A DNA stretch of 64,000 nt from Campylorhamphus procurvoides (Eukaryota > Chordata > Aves > Passeriformes > Dendrocolaptidae), in contig WBMV01006289.1 of NCBI GenBank assembly GCA_013396655.1, positions 2,807,160-2,871,159 on the forward strand, given 5' to 3'. Each line of letters starts with the position of its first letter. Position 1 is the first letter of the stretch. Made by a program: the position numbers and the translations under genes. Below, piece by piece: positions 53,293 to 63,852 of the stretch. The notes below the pieces were generated by a model. That model saw nothing but the letters and a program-made list of their open reading frames with translations. It ran no database searches and was not told where the DNA came from.

Positions 53293-55429
53293 ATAATAAA
53301 CAGCCCTTCCTTGAGAAAATGCATGTCATCTCAGATCCTACCAAAAGCTAAGAAAGGACTTAAAATACTGTCCTAAACTAATAACATGAAAAACCGCAGA
53401 ACTAAGGAAACCAAAACTCTCCCTTACCATGAAATCAGAAAAGCTGCAAAGCATATAAAGTAACAAGGCTCATCTAATCACAGTATTTTAGTGTATATGA
53501 AGAATGGGACGTCTCCTGTCCAAAAATAATAGGTTGCATTTGCAGAGGTGAAATCAGATGTAGTCTCCTCTTCTGCCTGCAGATGCCATTACGGGATCAA
53601 ATTAAATCTGATCTGGAGCTTGTTGCATTCCTTCATCTAGAATTTTCAAGCAAGTACTACAAAAGTTTACTTCACCTTAATTTCTAAAACTGATACACAT
53701 TCTTTAAGAAGCATAGCTAAGACTGCCCTTTTTTCTAAAAGTGCATTTACATACAACATGTCCCAGTACAGATGGACTAATGGTGTTTGAAGGATTCCCA
53801 TGTAATCAAATGTTCACAGTTTGATGATATACTTCCTCCCAAGACTTATCTTTACTGAAGAGAACATGTTTCTATTCCAAATTAGGGATAAAAATGAACA
53901 GTTTAGTACCTAATCACAGTTAGCTGGACTCCCATGGTTTCACCAATTTCCACAAAAAAATCAATTTGTTACATTCTTGTGCAATAGTTTAATGCTTCAC
54001 ATATTAATGCTGAATGATGTTAAAATATGTAATTTCAATTTTACTGTCCTACTATTAATCAAATAAAAATAGACTACAAATGTAAAAAGCAGCAGAGATG
54101 CAGATGAATAATCTTGGAACTATTATGTATTTTTATTCATATAACACTATTTTTAAAATAAAGTATGGAATTGGAGAAATATCTATTTCTTATTAACTTC
54201 TTAAAACATCTTCTATTACAAAGAGAATTTATTCCATGGGATGGATTTCTCTAAGTTTCACATTTTCAAATGAAACTAGGGTGCAGCAGTTTTAACTCCT
54301 CACCTCCCCACTTTACATTTAAATTAAAACAGAGCCACCCTCCTTTTCCATCAGTCAATAAAACCCAGAGGTCAAGTATATGTAGTTCTAATTACTTAAT
54401 TAGTTTTTACCTGCAAGTTGACTGAGGAATATTTTTCTGAAGGAAGAGAAGATGTTAAAGGAAACAACCAACAAACCCAACTCCAACAACCCACTCCCTG
54501 CTTTGCATGTTCCTGACTGTTCACTCAAAGTTTCAGTGACATGGAGCTCAAGACTGTAGGTTTGAGAATGCCAAAACCTTTCAAGACCAAATTTAGTGCT
54601 CTTAGCAGTGACTAAGTTTCGGCCAACACCATAAAAGTCTTATCTACACAAGTGTGTGTGAATGGGCTTTACTGGTACCTGTGTCGGCAGATGAAGAAAT
54701 AGTAACTAGAAAACATTAGCCAACAAGAGGTAGCACACAAGCTAAGCTGTACAGCACATCAAACTCTCACAGGTAAGCCAGCTTGAGCCTCCACTTCAGA
54801 GTCAGAAGCTCACAGTTGTTGGTCCAGCCTCGCAACCATAAGTGATTTTTATGTGTGGGTGCAAGTGAAGTGTGAAGGAATAAGCGAAGGTACTGTGTAA
54901 AGCTACCTGCTGGAAGTGAATGTCCTCATTCCATTAACAACAGTTAATTAATGAAAGGTATTTTAATAAATATTGGTTTGATCCCGCTCACACCTACCTC
55001 CAATGCTGTGGAAACCTGGTAAAATAACATACCAGTCAAACCAATTCATCCAAAAATCTGCCTGCTATAATCCTAATTCCATGGCATTCGTAGTTTACAG
55101 ATATACTATAGTCATAAGTATACCTTGTCTTATGGTATATTACACCAATAGATTACTGGATTCTCAGCTAGGCTAGCTGATGTATTAATGCAGCACATTG
55201 GGAAAGCACTGGCTCACTGATGGTATATGGTCACCCTATAGATTCTAAGAATGAAGCACTTCAATAGCGAATTACTGTAACAAGGGTACAGAGCTGAAGA
55301 AAACACTAGCAGAAATAGGTTTTGTTAATGTATTACTCTAAAATGTGAACATAGTAATAACAATGGGAATAAAAGAGGGATTGATTATGCTAACCAGCCT
55401 AACTACTCTAATGATGGGCAGATAAGGAA

Positions 55430-55582
55430 GAGGAAAAAAACAAACAAGTAAAAAAACCAAACCAAACATAAACCAAAACCACAAAAAAACCCACCAAAAC
55501 AAAAAAAACACAAACAAAAACTCCAAACAAACAAAAAACAAAAACTAAACAAACAAACATGAAACAAACCCCAACCAAGCAG
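55430..55582. repeat. Long A/C-rich (CAAA/CCAAA) tract
   Basis: About 150 bases made almost only of A and C on the plus strand, in CAAA, CCAAA and CAAAAA words. It is the longest of at least four such tracts here. It produces Phe/Leu/Val-rich frames on the minus strand that should not be taken for membrane proteins. Confidence 0.9.
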
Positions 55583-56837
55583 ATGGCAACTATTGGCAAC
55601 ATTTTCACTCATCCTGCAAAAGCTAAAGTTCATATCACTAAGATGACTCTTCCGACACCTCAGTTAAAGCTCTGTCTGAAACCTACTTGTCTGCATGGTC
55701 ACTTCTTCTTCCTGAGTTACAGAAAGGCTAAAAACTCAAAGTCATTTTGAACTCGGAGTCTGTGAAGAACTTGTTTTCAGCTATAGAAAGACAAAAAATT
55801 TTAAAATTTCTTGCAAGAATACACAGAGCTACAAAACTCATTATGTTTCTTAAGCAATGCTTCCCATTAAATACAAGAAAAAAGGAAACATGATTAAACA
55901 TCTGCCCAGGTGGAACATCACTAACACTTAAACGTAATTTTGCAATGGTAACTTGACAGAACACCACTATATTGACTTGCAGATACTGGAAGCATCTGGA
56001 GCATTCTGACATGAATAGATGCATGAGTACTCGGCCTCTATGTGCTGTTAAAAAGGAAAGTTAATGTGTATTAGTAGAGGAAATAAATGTGGGTAAAGAA
56101 GTTTTCTCTTTTGTTTCACTTGTGAGCTTTTTCTTTCACTTGAGAAAACACTTCTTACTAATATTTTGTATTTCTACACTATAGTACTTTGAACAAGAAA
56201 GCAATACTCTCAGCAACAAAAGATCTCAAAATCAACTGTATACGGAAGAAAATCAACACAGAATTTACGCTTGAAGCTGTAAAAAAAAAAAATAAAAATC
56301 AGTGTTTGGTTACATGATGCAGTTTTACTCTTTACCATTCCCATGCTTAAACAATTCAGAAGAATCACATTTTTAAAGCTTCAGCCAAATACAAAATAAT
56401 ACATTTACATAAGTACAAATATATCTCTTCCCTTTTACAGCATAAAAATCTGAGCAACTGAATATACTTTAACCCTGTATCAGACTTTCAAAAGCCTTTT
56501 ACAGTAAGAAAGCAATTAAGCAACATACCTCATGTGAGAAGAAAATTACCAGCTGATAGAAAAATTGTTGAATATTTGTGATGGCAGGACTGTGCTGCTA
56601 GACATTTTCTAAGTACTACAGTACACTAGTCCTTAAGAAATACATGTGGGTTACTGATCAGCACAATTATCTCCCCCATTTCCTCTATATAAGACTTAAA
56701 TTCTCAAGACACTGAACATCTTCCCTCAGAAAGAAAGCTGACAGCTATGAATATCTGATTTCAAAGCTGCACTGGTTTTTGCTGAGGTAATTTTCTTCAC
56801 TGTAGCTAGTATAAGACTATGGTTTCAATTTGTTTAT

Positions 56838-57333
56838 CATGACTGTGCTCAACACAAGAGATGTTTCGGTGGTTGCTGAGCAGGGCTTACACAGAGCCAA
56901 GGCCTTTTCTGCTTTTCATACTGCTATGTTGGCAAGGGGGCTGGGGGTGCTTGGGAAGTGGGGAGGAGACACAGTCAGACCAGGTGACCCAAACCAACCA
57001 AAAGGACATTCCATACCATGTGACATCATGCTCAGTTCATAAAGAGAGGGGAAGAAGGAAGTGGGGACATGCAGAGGGATGACATTTTCCCAAGGGGGCA
57101 TAATGGAGCTCTGCTTTCCTGGGTATTACTGAACACCTGCCTGCCCATGGAAGCAGTGAATTGTCTTGTTTTGCTTTGCTTCTGTGCACAGCTTTTGCTT
57201 TCTTTATTAAACTGTCTTCATCTCAATCCAGGAGTTTTCTCACTTTTACCCTTTTGATTCTCTCCTCGATCCCATTGGGCAGGAGTGAGTGGCTGCGTGG
57301 GGCTGAGTTGCCAGCTGAGGTTCAACCATTACA
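56838..57333 (+). mobile_element. LTR of an avian endogenous retrovirus-like element (5' copy)
   Basis: GC-richer block ending with a polyadenylation signal ATTAAA at 57206-57211, a U5-like segment (CATCTCAATCCAGGAGTTTT) and a terminal ACA at 57331-57333. Eleven bases later TGGTGCCCAACAAGGGC looks like a tRNA primer-binding site, so the plus orientation is well supported. The left edge is approximate; no clear target-site duplication was found. Confidence 0.65.
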
Positions 57334-57344
57334 GCCCTTATTTT

Positions 57345-57361
57345 TGGTGCCCAACAAGGGC
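57345..57361 (+). other. Candidate primer-binding site of the LTR element
   Basis: TGGTGCCCAACAAGGGC, positioned 11 bases past the LTR end. It resembles the TGGCGCCCAACGTGGGG of retroviruses primed by tRNA-Lys, with several differences. The class assignment is tentative. Confidence 0.5.
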
Positions 57362-57463
57362 TCAGAAGATCTGAGATAACAACAGATTTGATTAGAATGT
57401 GTTAGATAGAATGTATAGCCCCTGCTGCTGTTTGGCTGCTTTGGGCAGACTCCTGTGTTTGCC

Positions 57464-57802
57464 ATGGGCTCAGTTGCCTTACAGTGTATTAAGGGTCTAG
57501 AGCTCATTAGTGACTGTCTTTTGCTGTTGCTGCTTGCTGTGCTGCTGATCACCTCACTCTGCTGTGCCTGGGAACAGTCTGGTATCAGCAACGGTGATGC
57601 ACCGGGACTGGCAGACAGCCAGGGCATCACTGATGTTTGTGCTGCCGTACTGGACACGCTGGAACTGCAGCGTGATCTCAAGTCAAGGAGACTGGGACCT
57701 GTGAATGAGTCCACACAGAAGCAGATATCTACCTCTACCTGCAGCCCCTGGAGGGCCCATGCCAGAGAACCTGGATGCCTAAAGGAGGCTGCAACCCTGT
57801 AG
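57464..57802 (+). CDS. Short hypothetical frame with one hydrophobic segment, inside the LTR element
   Basis: 112 codons from an ATG in good context (GCCATGG) to a TAG-type stop. Residues about 14-34 form one strongly hydrophobic, Leu-rich stretch that could be a signal anchor. The remainder is polar with no motif that I recognise. It lies between LTR-like copies that are both damaged, so it may be a chance frame or a relic of a viral leader or envelope piece. There is no sign that it is expressed. Confidence 0.2.
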   Translation: MGSVALQCIKGLELISDCLLLLLLAVLLITSLCCAWEQSGISNGDAPGLADSQGITDVCAAVLDTLELQRDLKSRRLGPVNESTQKQISTSTCSPWRAHAREPGCLKEAATL

Positions 57803-58006
57803 GAAAGCCCAGGCTGGCCTGTGGAGCCACGGGGAGATAAGCCCACACTGGAACAGTTTGCTGGCAGGATTTGGGACCCCATGCTGGAGCAGTTCACGAA
57901 GAACTGGGTCTTGTGGGAAGGACCCACAACCCCATGCTGGAGCAGGGGAGGAGGTGCTCCAGGCATTTCAGCAGAGATTCCTCTGCAGCCCCTGGCAAAG
58001 TCCAGG

Positions 58007-58167
58007 GGAAGCAGAATTTCTTGGTTTGCATTGCTTGTGCATGACACTTTTGTTTTGTCTATTAAACTGTCTTTATCTCAACCCAGGAGTTTTCTTGCTT
58101 TTACCCCCACTGGTGAGGGAATGAGGGAGCATGGTGCTTAGCTTCCAGTTGGACTTAAACAATGACA
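58007..58167 (+). mobile_element. Truncated second LTR copy (3' part only)
   Basis: Aligns with 57149-57333 of the first copy, starting at GGAAGCAG. ATTAAA is at 58061-58066. The following stretch of about 46 bases differs from the first copy at about four positions, and the copy ends in the same ...ACA. The upstream part of this LTR is absent. Divergence indicates an old insertion. Confidence 0.6.
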
Positions 58168-59067
58168 GAAGCTTTGATATATAGGAAAAAAACTTTGGTT
58201 TTAGCTTACAAACTTTGCAGCACTGTTGCCAGTAAAATGTGCTCATTCCAGGCTCCCTAAACCCAGTCCTAAAGAATAAAAATTCAAATTAATTTTCATC
58301 CTGCTTATTAACTTGCACTGGCTTCAGCCAGCAGACTAAAATTAAGGTGTTAAATAATGACAACTACAAAAAACACAAGGAAGTTGTTGATTGGGAAAAT
58401 TCTCTACAACCTCATGGGTTAAAATACATTACTTAGTCAGAGATATGCTTCTATTCCACTATGAATAGTACTGAAAGTGATTTGAGCAATCAAAAGATAA
58501 CTTCACTAGCAACAAACCCAACATGAACTTCAGATCATGCTGAAGAATAGCATCAATACACTTTAAGCCGAGATTTTTCAAAGAACTACAAAACCACTTA
58601 AAGTATTCATTAAATAAGGTTGTAAAGTACTTTTACTATCTCTCATAGTTTTTGTCTAGAGAAATAAATAACGGTTTTGCTCTGTTTAAAAAAAAGGTGT
58701 AAAAAACACTCTAAAATTGCAGTAGCACTACTATATCATAATGCAGCACAAGTAAAGCAACAAATAAAAAAATAGAAAATTGGTTCCCACATCATCTGCC
58801 TTCCAAGTGTCCAAGCTACGAAGGCAGTCTTCTTAACCAACTGTATGTGACAATGTATGTTATGAACACCCTTCATAGACACCTCCGACTGTTACCAACA
58901 GCCCTAAATGAAGGTTTATGATGAAGAGATGTGAGCGTCCTACCAAGTGCTTACTGTGTTTCCTAGTTATTCCACAAGAGTTTTAGTCTACCTGTCCATA
59001 TTATCTCTGATTCATTTTTTCTTACTGCATTAAATTATTTCTTATAAACTTAGGTAATAATAAGACA
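58168..59067. other. Intergenic between the LTR element and the KIF14 3' end
   Basis: About 0.9 kb of AT-rich sequence. Nothing recognisable. Confidence 0.55.
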
Positions 59068-59073
59068 TTTATT
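59068..59073 (-). terminator. Candidate polyadenylation signal of KIF14
   Basis: AATAAA on the minus strand (TTTATT on plus), about 210 bases past the stop. It implies a short 3' UTR (59074-59282). Confidence 0.4.
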
Positions 59074-59282
59074 AAAACAAAAGGAATTATATTTTCAAGT
59101 ATGAGAGCTTCCTAAGGAATTTTTTTGGTGAAATATAGGGTACTTATCCTCATACAAACATGTCATTTACTTTCACACCACTCACTCATTAATATTAGCA
59201 ATAAATTTTAGCTTTTTGTGCTATGTTGCTTTCCCTTCATGCAATAGGAAAGAGTTTCCTTTAATTTCTTGGTCATAACATT

Positions 59283-59641
59283 TTACACCCACTCTATCCT
59301 ACCAGGTGAAAGCTCTAGAGTTTGTGTGTGTTCTGGAATCCCATTCCATTGAACAAATTCAGATTCACCTGTTTCAACCTGTCCTCCTCGAGCCTCAGTA
59401 GTTTCACTACAAACAGTTTGAGATTGCAGGGATGGCTGTCCTTGTTCAAGTTCAAAATTCATAATAAGGGAATCAACCAGAGAGTCCAGTTCATCCAAGT
59501 CCATAAAAGGTTGGGGGATCTTCTGGATCGAGTTGTTTGCAGAAGACAAAGTAAATAAACTGAAATAGTTGTTAAAATATCCAGCTATGACAGAAATATT
59601 TTCTGCAAATCTCCTGAGGGGGCTTGTGTTTTGGTATAACC
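59283..59641 (-). CDS. KIF14: KIF14 last coding exon with stop
   Basis: 359 bp from the acceptor TTTTCATAG to TAA at 59285-59283. The split Gly codon joins in frame. It reads GLYQNTSPLRRFAENIS, then the acidic MDLDELDSLVDSL motif, an acidic Gln/Glu-rich segment and the terminal RIEWV. Confidence 0.82.
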
Positions 59642-62600
59642 CTATGAAAAACAGAGACAAGAAGAATCAAATGCAGCATTTTGCAAAGGGAGACCTTATA
59701 GGTCTCCTGAAGTCCAGAGTTTACAATCAAGAGAGGTGATAACCCAGTCAAATACCTTGTAACATAGAAGAAACAATCTGACAGACTTCAGTTAGGCACT
59801 GCTCCAATTCCAAGTATTTTGCAGCAATCTTGGTGCTTTTCTTTATTTCTCGATACAGAGATTCTTCTTCTGATAACTGAGATACTATTTCTTTCTGTAT
59901 TATTAAAGAGCAATTTAAAGAAAACCAAATACAGGACAGCGTATTAAATTTTAAACATGCCTATTATGTATTCAGTCACATACAACAGGCCAACGCTGAA
60001 ACACAAAATCAAACAGATGCCAAGTCACACAAGATAGCTCTGAAAAGAAGTACAAATTATTGACAGAATTAAAAAAAAAAAAAGAAAAAAAAGGCAAATG
60101 AAACTAAAATCCATGATGAGCTTTGCTCTTAGAAAATAGATTGAATAATCCATCCTGGCTTTTAATTCAAAATACCTCTAACTATGGCCATAAACTATTG
60201 CAGTAGCTATAAGTTACACTAGCATTACTGAACATAAGGCTTTGAACTTAAAAGAAAACTCAACAGGTGGTTAGGTGCAAGATGAGCATAAAAAGAAGGA
60301 AGATAAGACAGAAGTATCTCCAGAAATACTTGAAGTAAAATTAAAATCAAAGAGCTTTGAGTGAAAATGCAGTAGCCAGAAAAGTTAGTGTTCCAATAAC
60401 TGGAATGCTGCTGAGACAGGAAGTGTTATCATGCAAAAGTAAATATACAGAAGGTAGTTTCAATTCCTCTTCTTTGATAAATGAGTCCTTAAAATTTAAA
60501 TGCAAGACTCAAAGCACAGACATTTTGCAAAACATTTCTCTTACCTTTCTGCAGTAAGAAATGTTGTTTTCAAGGAATCTGGCTAATGCCACAACATTAT
60601 CCTTTATTCGATTTTGAATCTACAAAGAAACTTTTAATTATATCGTACACTCAAGTAAAATCAAAGTACGTTAATATTTTAAAAGGACAAGAATGAACAC
60701 TGGCATGCTATTGAGAAAAATACTCAAAAGTAGAAAAAACATTTCCTGCAACATAACATTCAGTTTCTCAAATAAAATGCTAACTGGTAGAAAACATTAA
60801 CTATATTTGCAAGATTTTAAACCCCTTAATATAGGAGGATCGAACGAACATATTTAAGTATTTGCTAAAGAAAGGCTGCCCTGTAATTTTGTATCAGTGC
60901 CATTCTAAGTGGCAGTGGTAATCCCTTAGCTGATGCTCCAGTGTTCTCTTTCCAGCTTCACACTGCTGCACCAACAAGAAATATATACAGAAATCCTGCA
61001 GATCTTTGGGAATCTGCTGCAAGTGAACAGCATTTGCTGGAAAGCAGGCGGCTAAATTCCTTTTGCTGGAAACATGAAGCATTTGGGAGTTCAGCACATA
61101 CATTGAAACAAAATATGTTGGATGGTTTCACTGTTATGTGTAGGATTAAGAATGACAACAGTGAAAACCAGAGTAGGAAGAAATTTTTGCTTTCCTTGAG
61201 AAAATTTACCACTCCTCTCTGGCTGATTTGAACCTTTTATTCCACGTTATGTATTACAGACTTGTGAGTGGTAAAAAATTCTTCAAAAATGAGCATTTTT
61301 ATATATCCCAACTCATTAAGGAGATGTTTTTTTAAATGGCCACAGTTCTGCAAATTTCTTAACTTAAAAAGTAAACAAAAAATAAAACACAAGGCAGAAG
61401 ACATTGCTCAGACACATGTAAACCGTCACTTTTGGCCTTGTATGCTGTCTCTACAAAACATTTATTCAGAGGACAAGTGGCAGAATAAGCCTATAGCTCC
61501 CAACATTCAAGGAAGCAGGCACACTATATACACCCAGTACCTTGTTGAAGAACATGACAATCTTTCCCAGTTGTTTTCTTGGAATTCAACCAGGCTTTCT
61601 GTCAAATGGGCTTGCCCACTAAGTGGTTTATTTCCAAGGAGTGCTCTAATTTGTCTACAAGAATTCTCATACAATCACAGAAATATTTTTGACTATGCTG
61701 CTTCTTCTTTATACTTTAACTCTCTACTATGTGTATCATCTAGTATCACCATTATTTACTACCTAAGCAAATTAAAAGCACAAAATAACACACTGTAGCT
61801 TAAAAAGCACCTTTGTGATCAAGTGCCTCCAAAGTATAGTAGCAGTTTTTAATCTTACTTTCATCTCACCTCATTTTGTGGACATTGTTTCACAAGTTTT
61901 TTCTGTACCGTTCTTGCTTTCTCCTGTACAGTATCAATGAGAAACTCCAGTCCTGAGCCTACTCCATCATAAACGGCAAGTATAAATTCCTTTAAAAACA
62001 AAGGTTCAAAAATGCAATGATTATAGAACTGATTTGGTCTTGAATTAAAAGATTTTTTTGTAGTGGGCTAGAAACATAATTTTGTTTTGAGGAAATTGTT
62101 CAGTGCAGGCCTATTCAGTCACATGTCATTCTTGGACCACTGGAGTTCAGTACTTTAACCCCCTTTTCCTAACTTTATTCAGATTTCTGAAAACTCAGTG
62201 TGGTATTTAAACGGAGATTACTGAAATAGAAGTATTGAACTTCAGTGAAGCAGGTAGGCTTGTATAATCTCAGTGCAGATATGATACTAAAAGCACAATA
62301 TTTCTTTCTCTTTATAGGTAGTTACACAGATTTTAAAAGTGCAGTTTTTAAGAAAGAAAAACGTCAAGGATATTAACACATCCATTTTCACCATAAAAAT
62401 GAATGTACTATATATACTTAATTCAGTTGATGAAGTGGTTATATTTAACAATTTACTTCTGAGCACAGTTACTAATAATGTGTGACATCAACATGAAAAT
62501 TACTATTCATAATTACTATTTCTAATAAACATTTTTTCACCTGTAGACTAGAAGAAGGAATATTGTTCTCTTCAGGAAACGAAATATCAGCTGTTGTGAC

Positions 62601-63852
62601 TACTGCCAAGTGTCCTATGTATTTCATTGTTTGTTTTACTGTTTGGTTTACTTTGCTCCATGCTTCTGTTACCATCGAGGATATATCTGAAGAACATCCC
62701 TGAGAAACAAAGGCACATTGTTCAGAAGTTAGAACGTCCTTGTGGTCAAAGAGCACACACTTTCTATAACACAAGAGTTTGTAGCACACAATGGTTTGAG
62801 GCATTTTTAGCTTTACACCTTCCTGCTTCCAACGGCTTATCTATCACAGCTAAAAGAGCATGCCTTGCAACCACAGAGAACAATGATACCATTACACTAC
62901 ATAGTTAAAAAAAATTAAAAAGCTTCACAAGGCTGTCACACGAACTAGAGTAATACTCACTGGGCACTGGTTTGTAAGTTTATAAACAGCAGCACTGCAT
63001 AGTCTAAACTAGCATTTGCTCTTGTCACTGTGTATTTTACTTTACCCTTCCATAAGTAAGAGAACCAATGCTGCTGTCAGTGCCTGGACACAGTAAGATC
63101 TGCATTACTCTCAATTAGCACAGAGAAGTACCAGTTTAGCCAGAAAAATACACATTCCTGACCATTAATCTTCCTTAGCTGTGTTCATTTGTCACCACAT
63201 GCATTGGACATTTAAGTGTTTTTAGCAAATCTGTAAGTAAATACTGCATTAATGCATAGCAGTTCCCTATACACAGATGAAGTCTTTAATATGCTTTACC
63301 TGCAACAATAACTGTAAATAACCTCCTAAGTTCTTTATTTCTCGTTTCATTTCTTCATCAGCTTTTAAGGATCCAGGACACTTTTGGATATTGTTAAGCC
63401 ACAGCTTGCTTAGAACCACAGTCTGGTCAAAAGCAGAGATAATTCTGATGCTGTAGGACTGAGCAGCACGATCAAGATTGAAAACTACAAGAGAAAGAGA
63501 TCTATGAGATCCATCTCCTTTGCAAATGAATATAGGAATGTTAATTCTTGTGACAGACAAACATGAATGCTTGTACATCTGAAAGGCAAGTCATTAGTAA
63601 TATTTAAACTGCTATGAAAACGAGACTTACGGTTCTCTTGACATTCTTCATCTTGCTGTTCATAGGCTTTTGAAATGGCAGACACTCCAGAAAAAATTAT
63701 AAACAAATTAGTTAGGAGACTATCTGCTATGCTTTTTCCTCCTTCATGATTCTGTTCCAGTAAATCTAAGGCTGAACTTATAGATTCCTTGCAAATTCCA
63801 GGAAGAAATGATTCAGAAAAACTTGGGCATATGCTGGACTTGTTCTGTGAAC
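59283..63852 (-). CDS. KIF14: KIF14, C-terminal part: last seven coding exons, 5' end outside the window
   Basis: KIF14 is a mitotic kinesin that concentrates at the midbody and acts with citron kinase and PRC1 in cytokinesis. Human KIF14 is about 1650 residues. Only its tail can be here; motor and FHA domains would lie beyond position 64000. Minus-strand exons: 63631-63852, 63300-63484, 62541-62699, 61870-61989, 60545-60619, 59756-59894 and 59283-59641. Each intron is GT-AG and each join keeps frame, giving 418 residues plus TAA with no internal stop. The tail is largely helical-looking, for example YREIKKSTKIAAKYLELEQC, then has an acidic linker with MDLDELDSLVDSL. It ends I-E-W-V, which fits a class III PDZ ligand. 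Identification rests on this remembered tail character and on its position beside ZNF281 in the same orientation, as in human 1q32.1. Splicing is well supported; the name is less certain. Confidence 0.8.
59756..59894 (-). CDS. KIF14: KIF14 coding exon (penultimate)
   Basis: 139 bp, begins in phase 0 and leaves one base. The acceptor is AATACAG and the donor GTATTT. It encodes KEIVSQLSEEESLYREIKK through QIVSSMLQ. Confidence 0.8.
60545..60619 (-). CDS. KIF14: KIF14 coding exon (third from the 3' end)
   Basis: 75 bp microexon-sized block, phase 0 at both ends. The acceptor is TTTGTAG and the donor GTAAGA. It encodes 25 residues, IQNRIKDNVVALARFLENN and then ISYCRK. Confidence 0.78.
61870..61989 (-). 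CDS. KIF14: KIF14 coding exon (fourth from the 3' end)
   Basis: 120 bp, phase 0 at both ends. The acceptor is TTTTTAAAG and the donor GTGAGA. It encodes EFILAVYDGVGSGLEFLID followed by a basic, helical stretch ending CPQNE. Confidence 0.8.
62541..62699 (-). CDS. KIF14: KIF14 coding exon (fifth from the 3' end)
   Basis: 159 bp, phase 0 at both ends. The acceptor is TTTCTCAG and the donor GTGAAA. It encodes GCSSDISSMVTEAWSKVNQ through NNIPSSSLQ. Confidence 0.8.
63300..63484 (-). CDS. KIF14: KIF14 coding exon (sixth from the 3' end)
   Basis: 185 bp. The acceptor is CTTGTAG and the donor GTAAAG. It completes the codon left by the upstream exon, reads FNLDRAAQSYSIRIISAFDQ and ends in phase 0 after GGYLQLLLQ. 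Confidence 0.8.
63631..63852 (-). CDS. KIF14: KIF14 coding exon (seventh from the 3' end)
   Basis: 222 bp. The acceptor reads TTGTACAG at its high-coordinate edge and the donor is GTAAGT. It begins with two bases of a split Gly codon and ends with one base. It encodes SQNKSSICPSFSESF through DEECQEN. The previous exon lies beyond the window. Confidence 0.8.

Larger units (their letters stand above)
52891..56837. other. Intergenic between the CR1 endonuclease fragment and the LTR element
   Basis: AT-rich DNA with two A/C-rich tracts. No gene, RNA or further transposon recognised. Confidence 0.55.
57334..58006 (+). mobile_element. Internal segment of the LTR element (strongly deleted)
   Basis: About 670 bases between the two LTR-like copies, far too short for gag-pol-env. 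It contains a diverged duplication of CCCCATGCTGGAGCAG (about 57878 and 57932), wording common in avian LTR elements. No Gag, protease, reverse transcriptase or envelope motif was recognised. The only notable frame is the one at 57464-57802. Confidence 0.55.

Noticed and set aside
55338..55633. Overlapping minus-strand frames that look like membrane proteins rich in Phe, Leu and Val
   Set aside because: Direct translation of the A/C-rich simple tract read on the opposite strand.
57322..58047. 241-codon minus-strand frame
   Set aside because: Antisense to the LTR element; no recognisable protein features and crosses the primer-binding site and LTR ends.
62472..62804. 110-codon minus-strand frame as a separate gene
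   Set aside because: It is a KIF14 exon (62541-62699) extended into its flanking introns.
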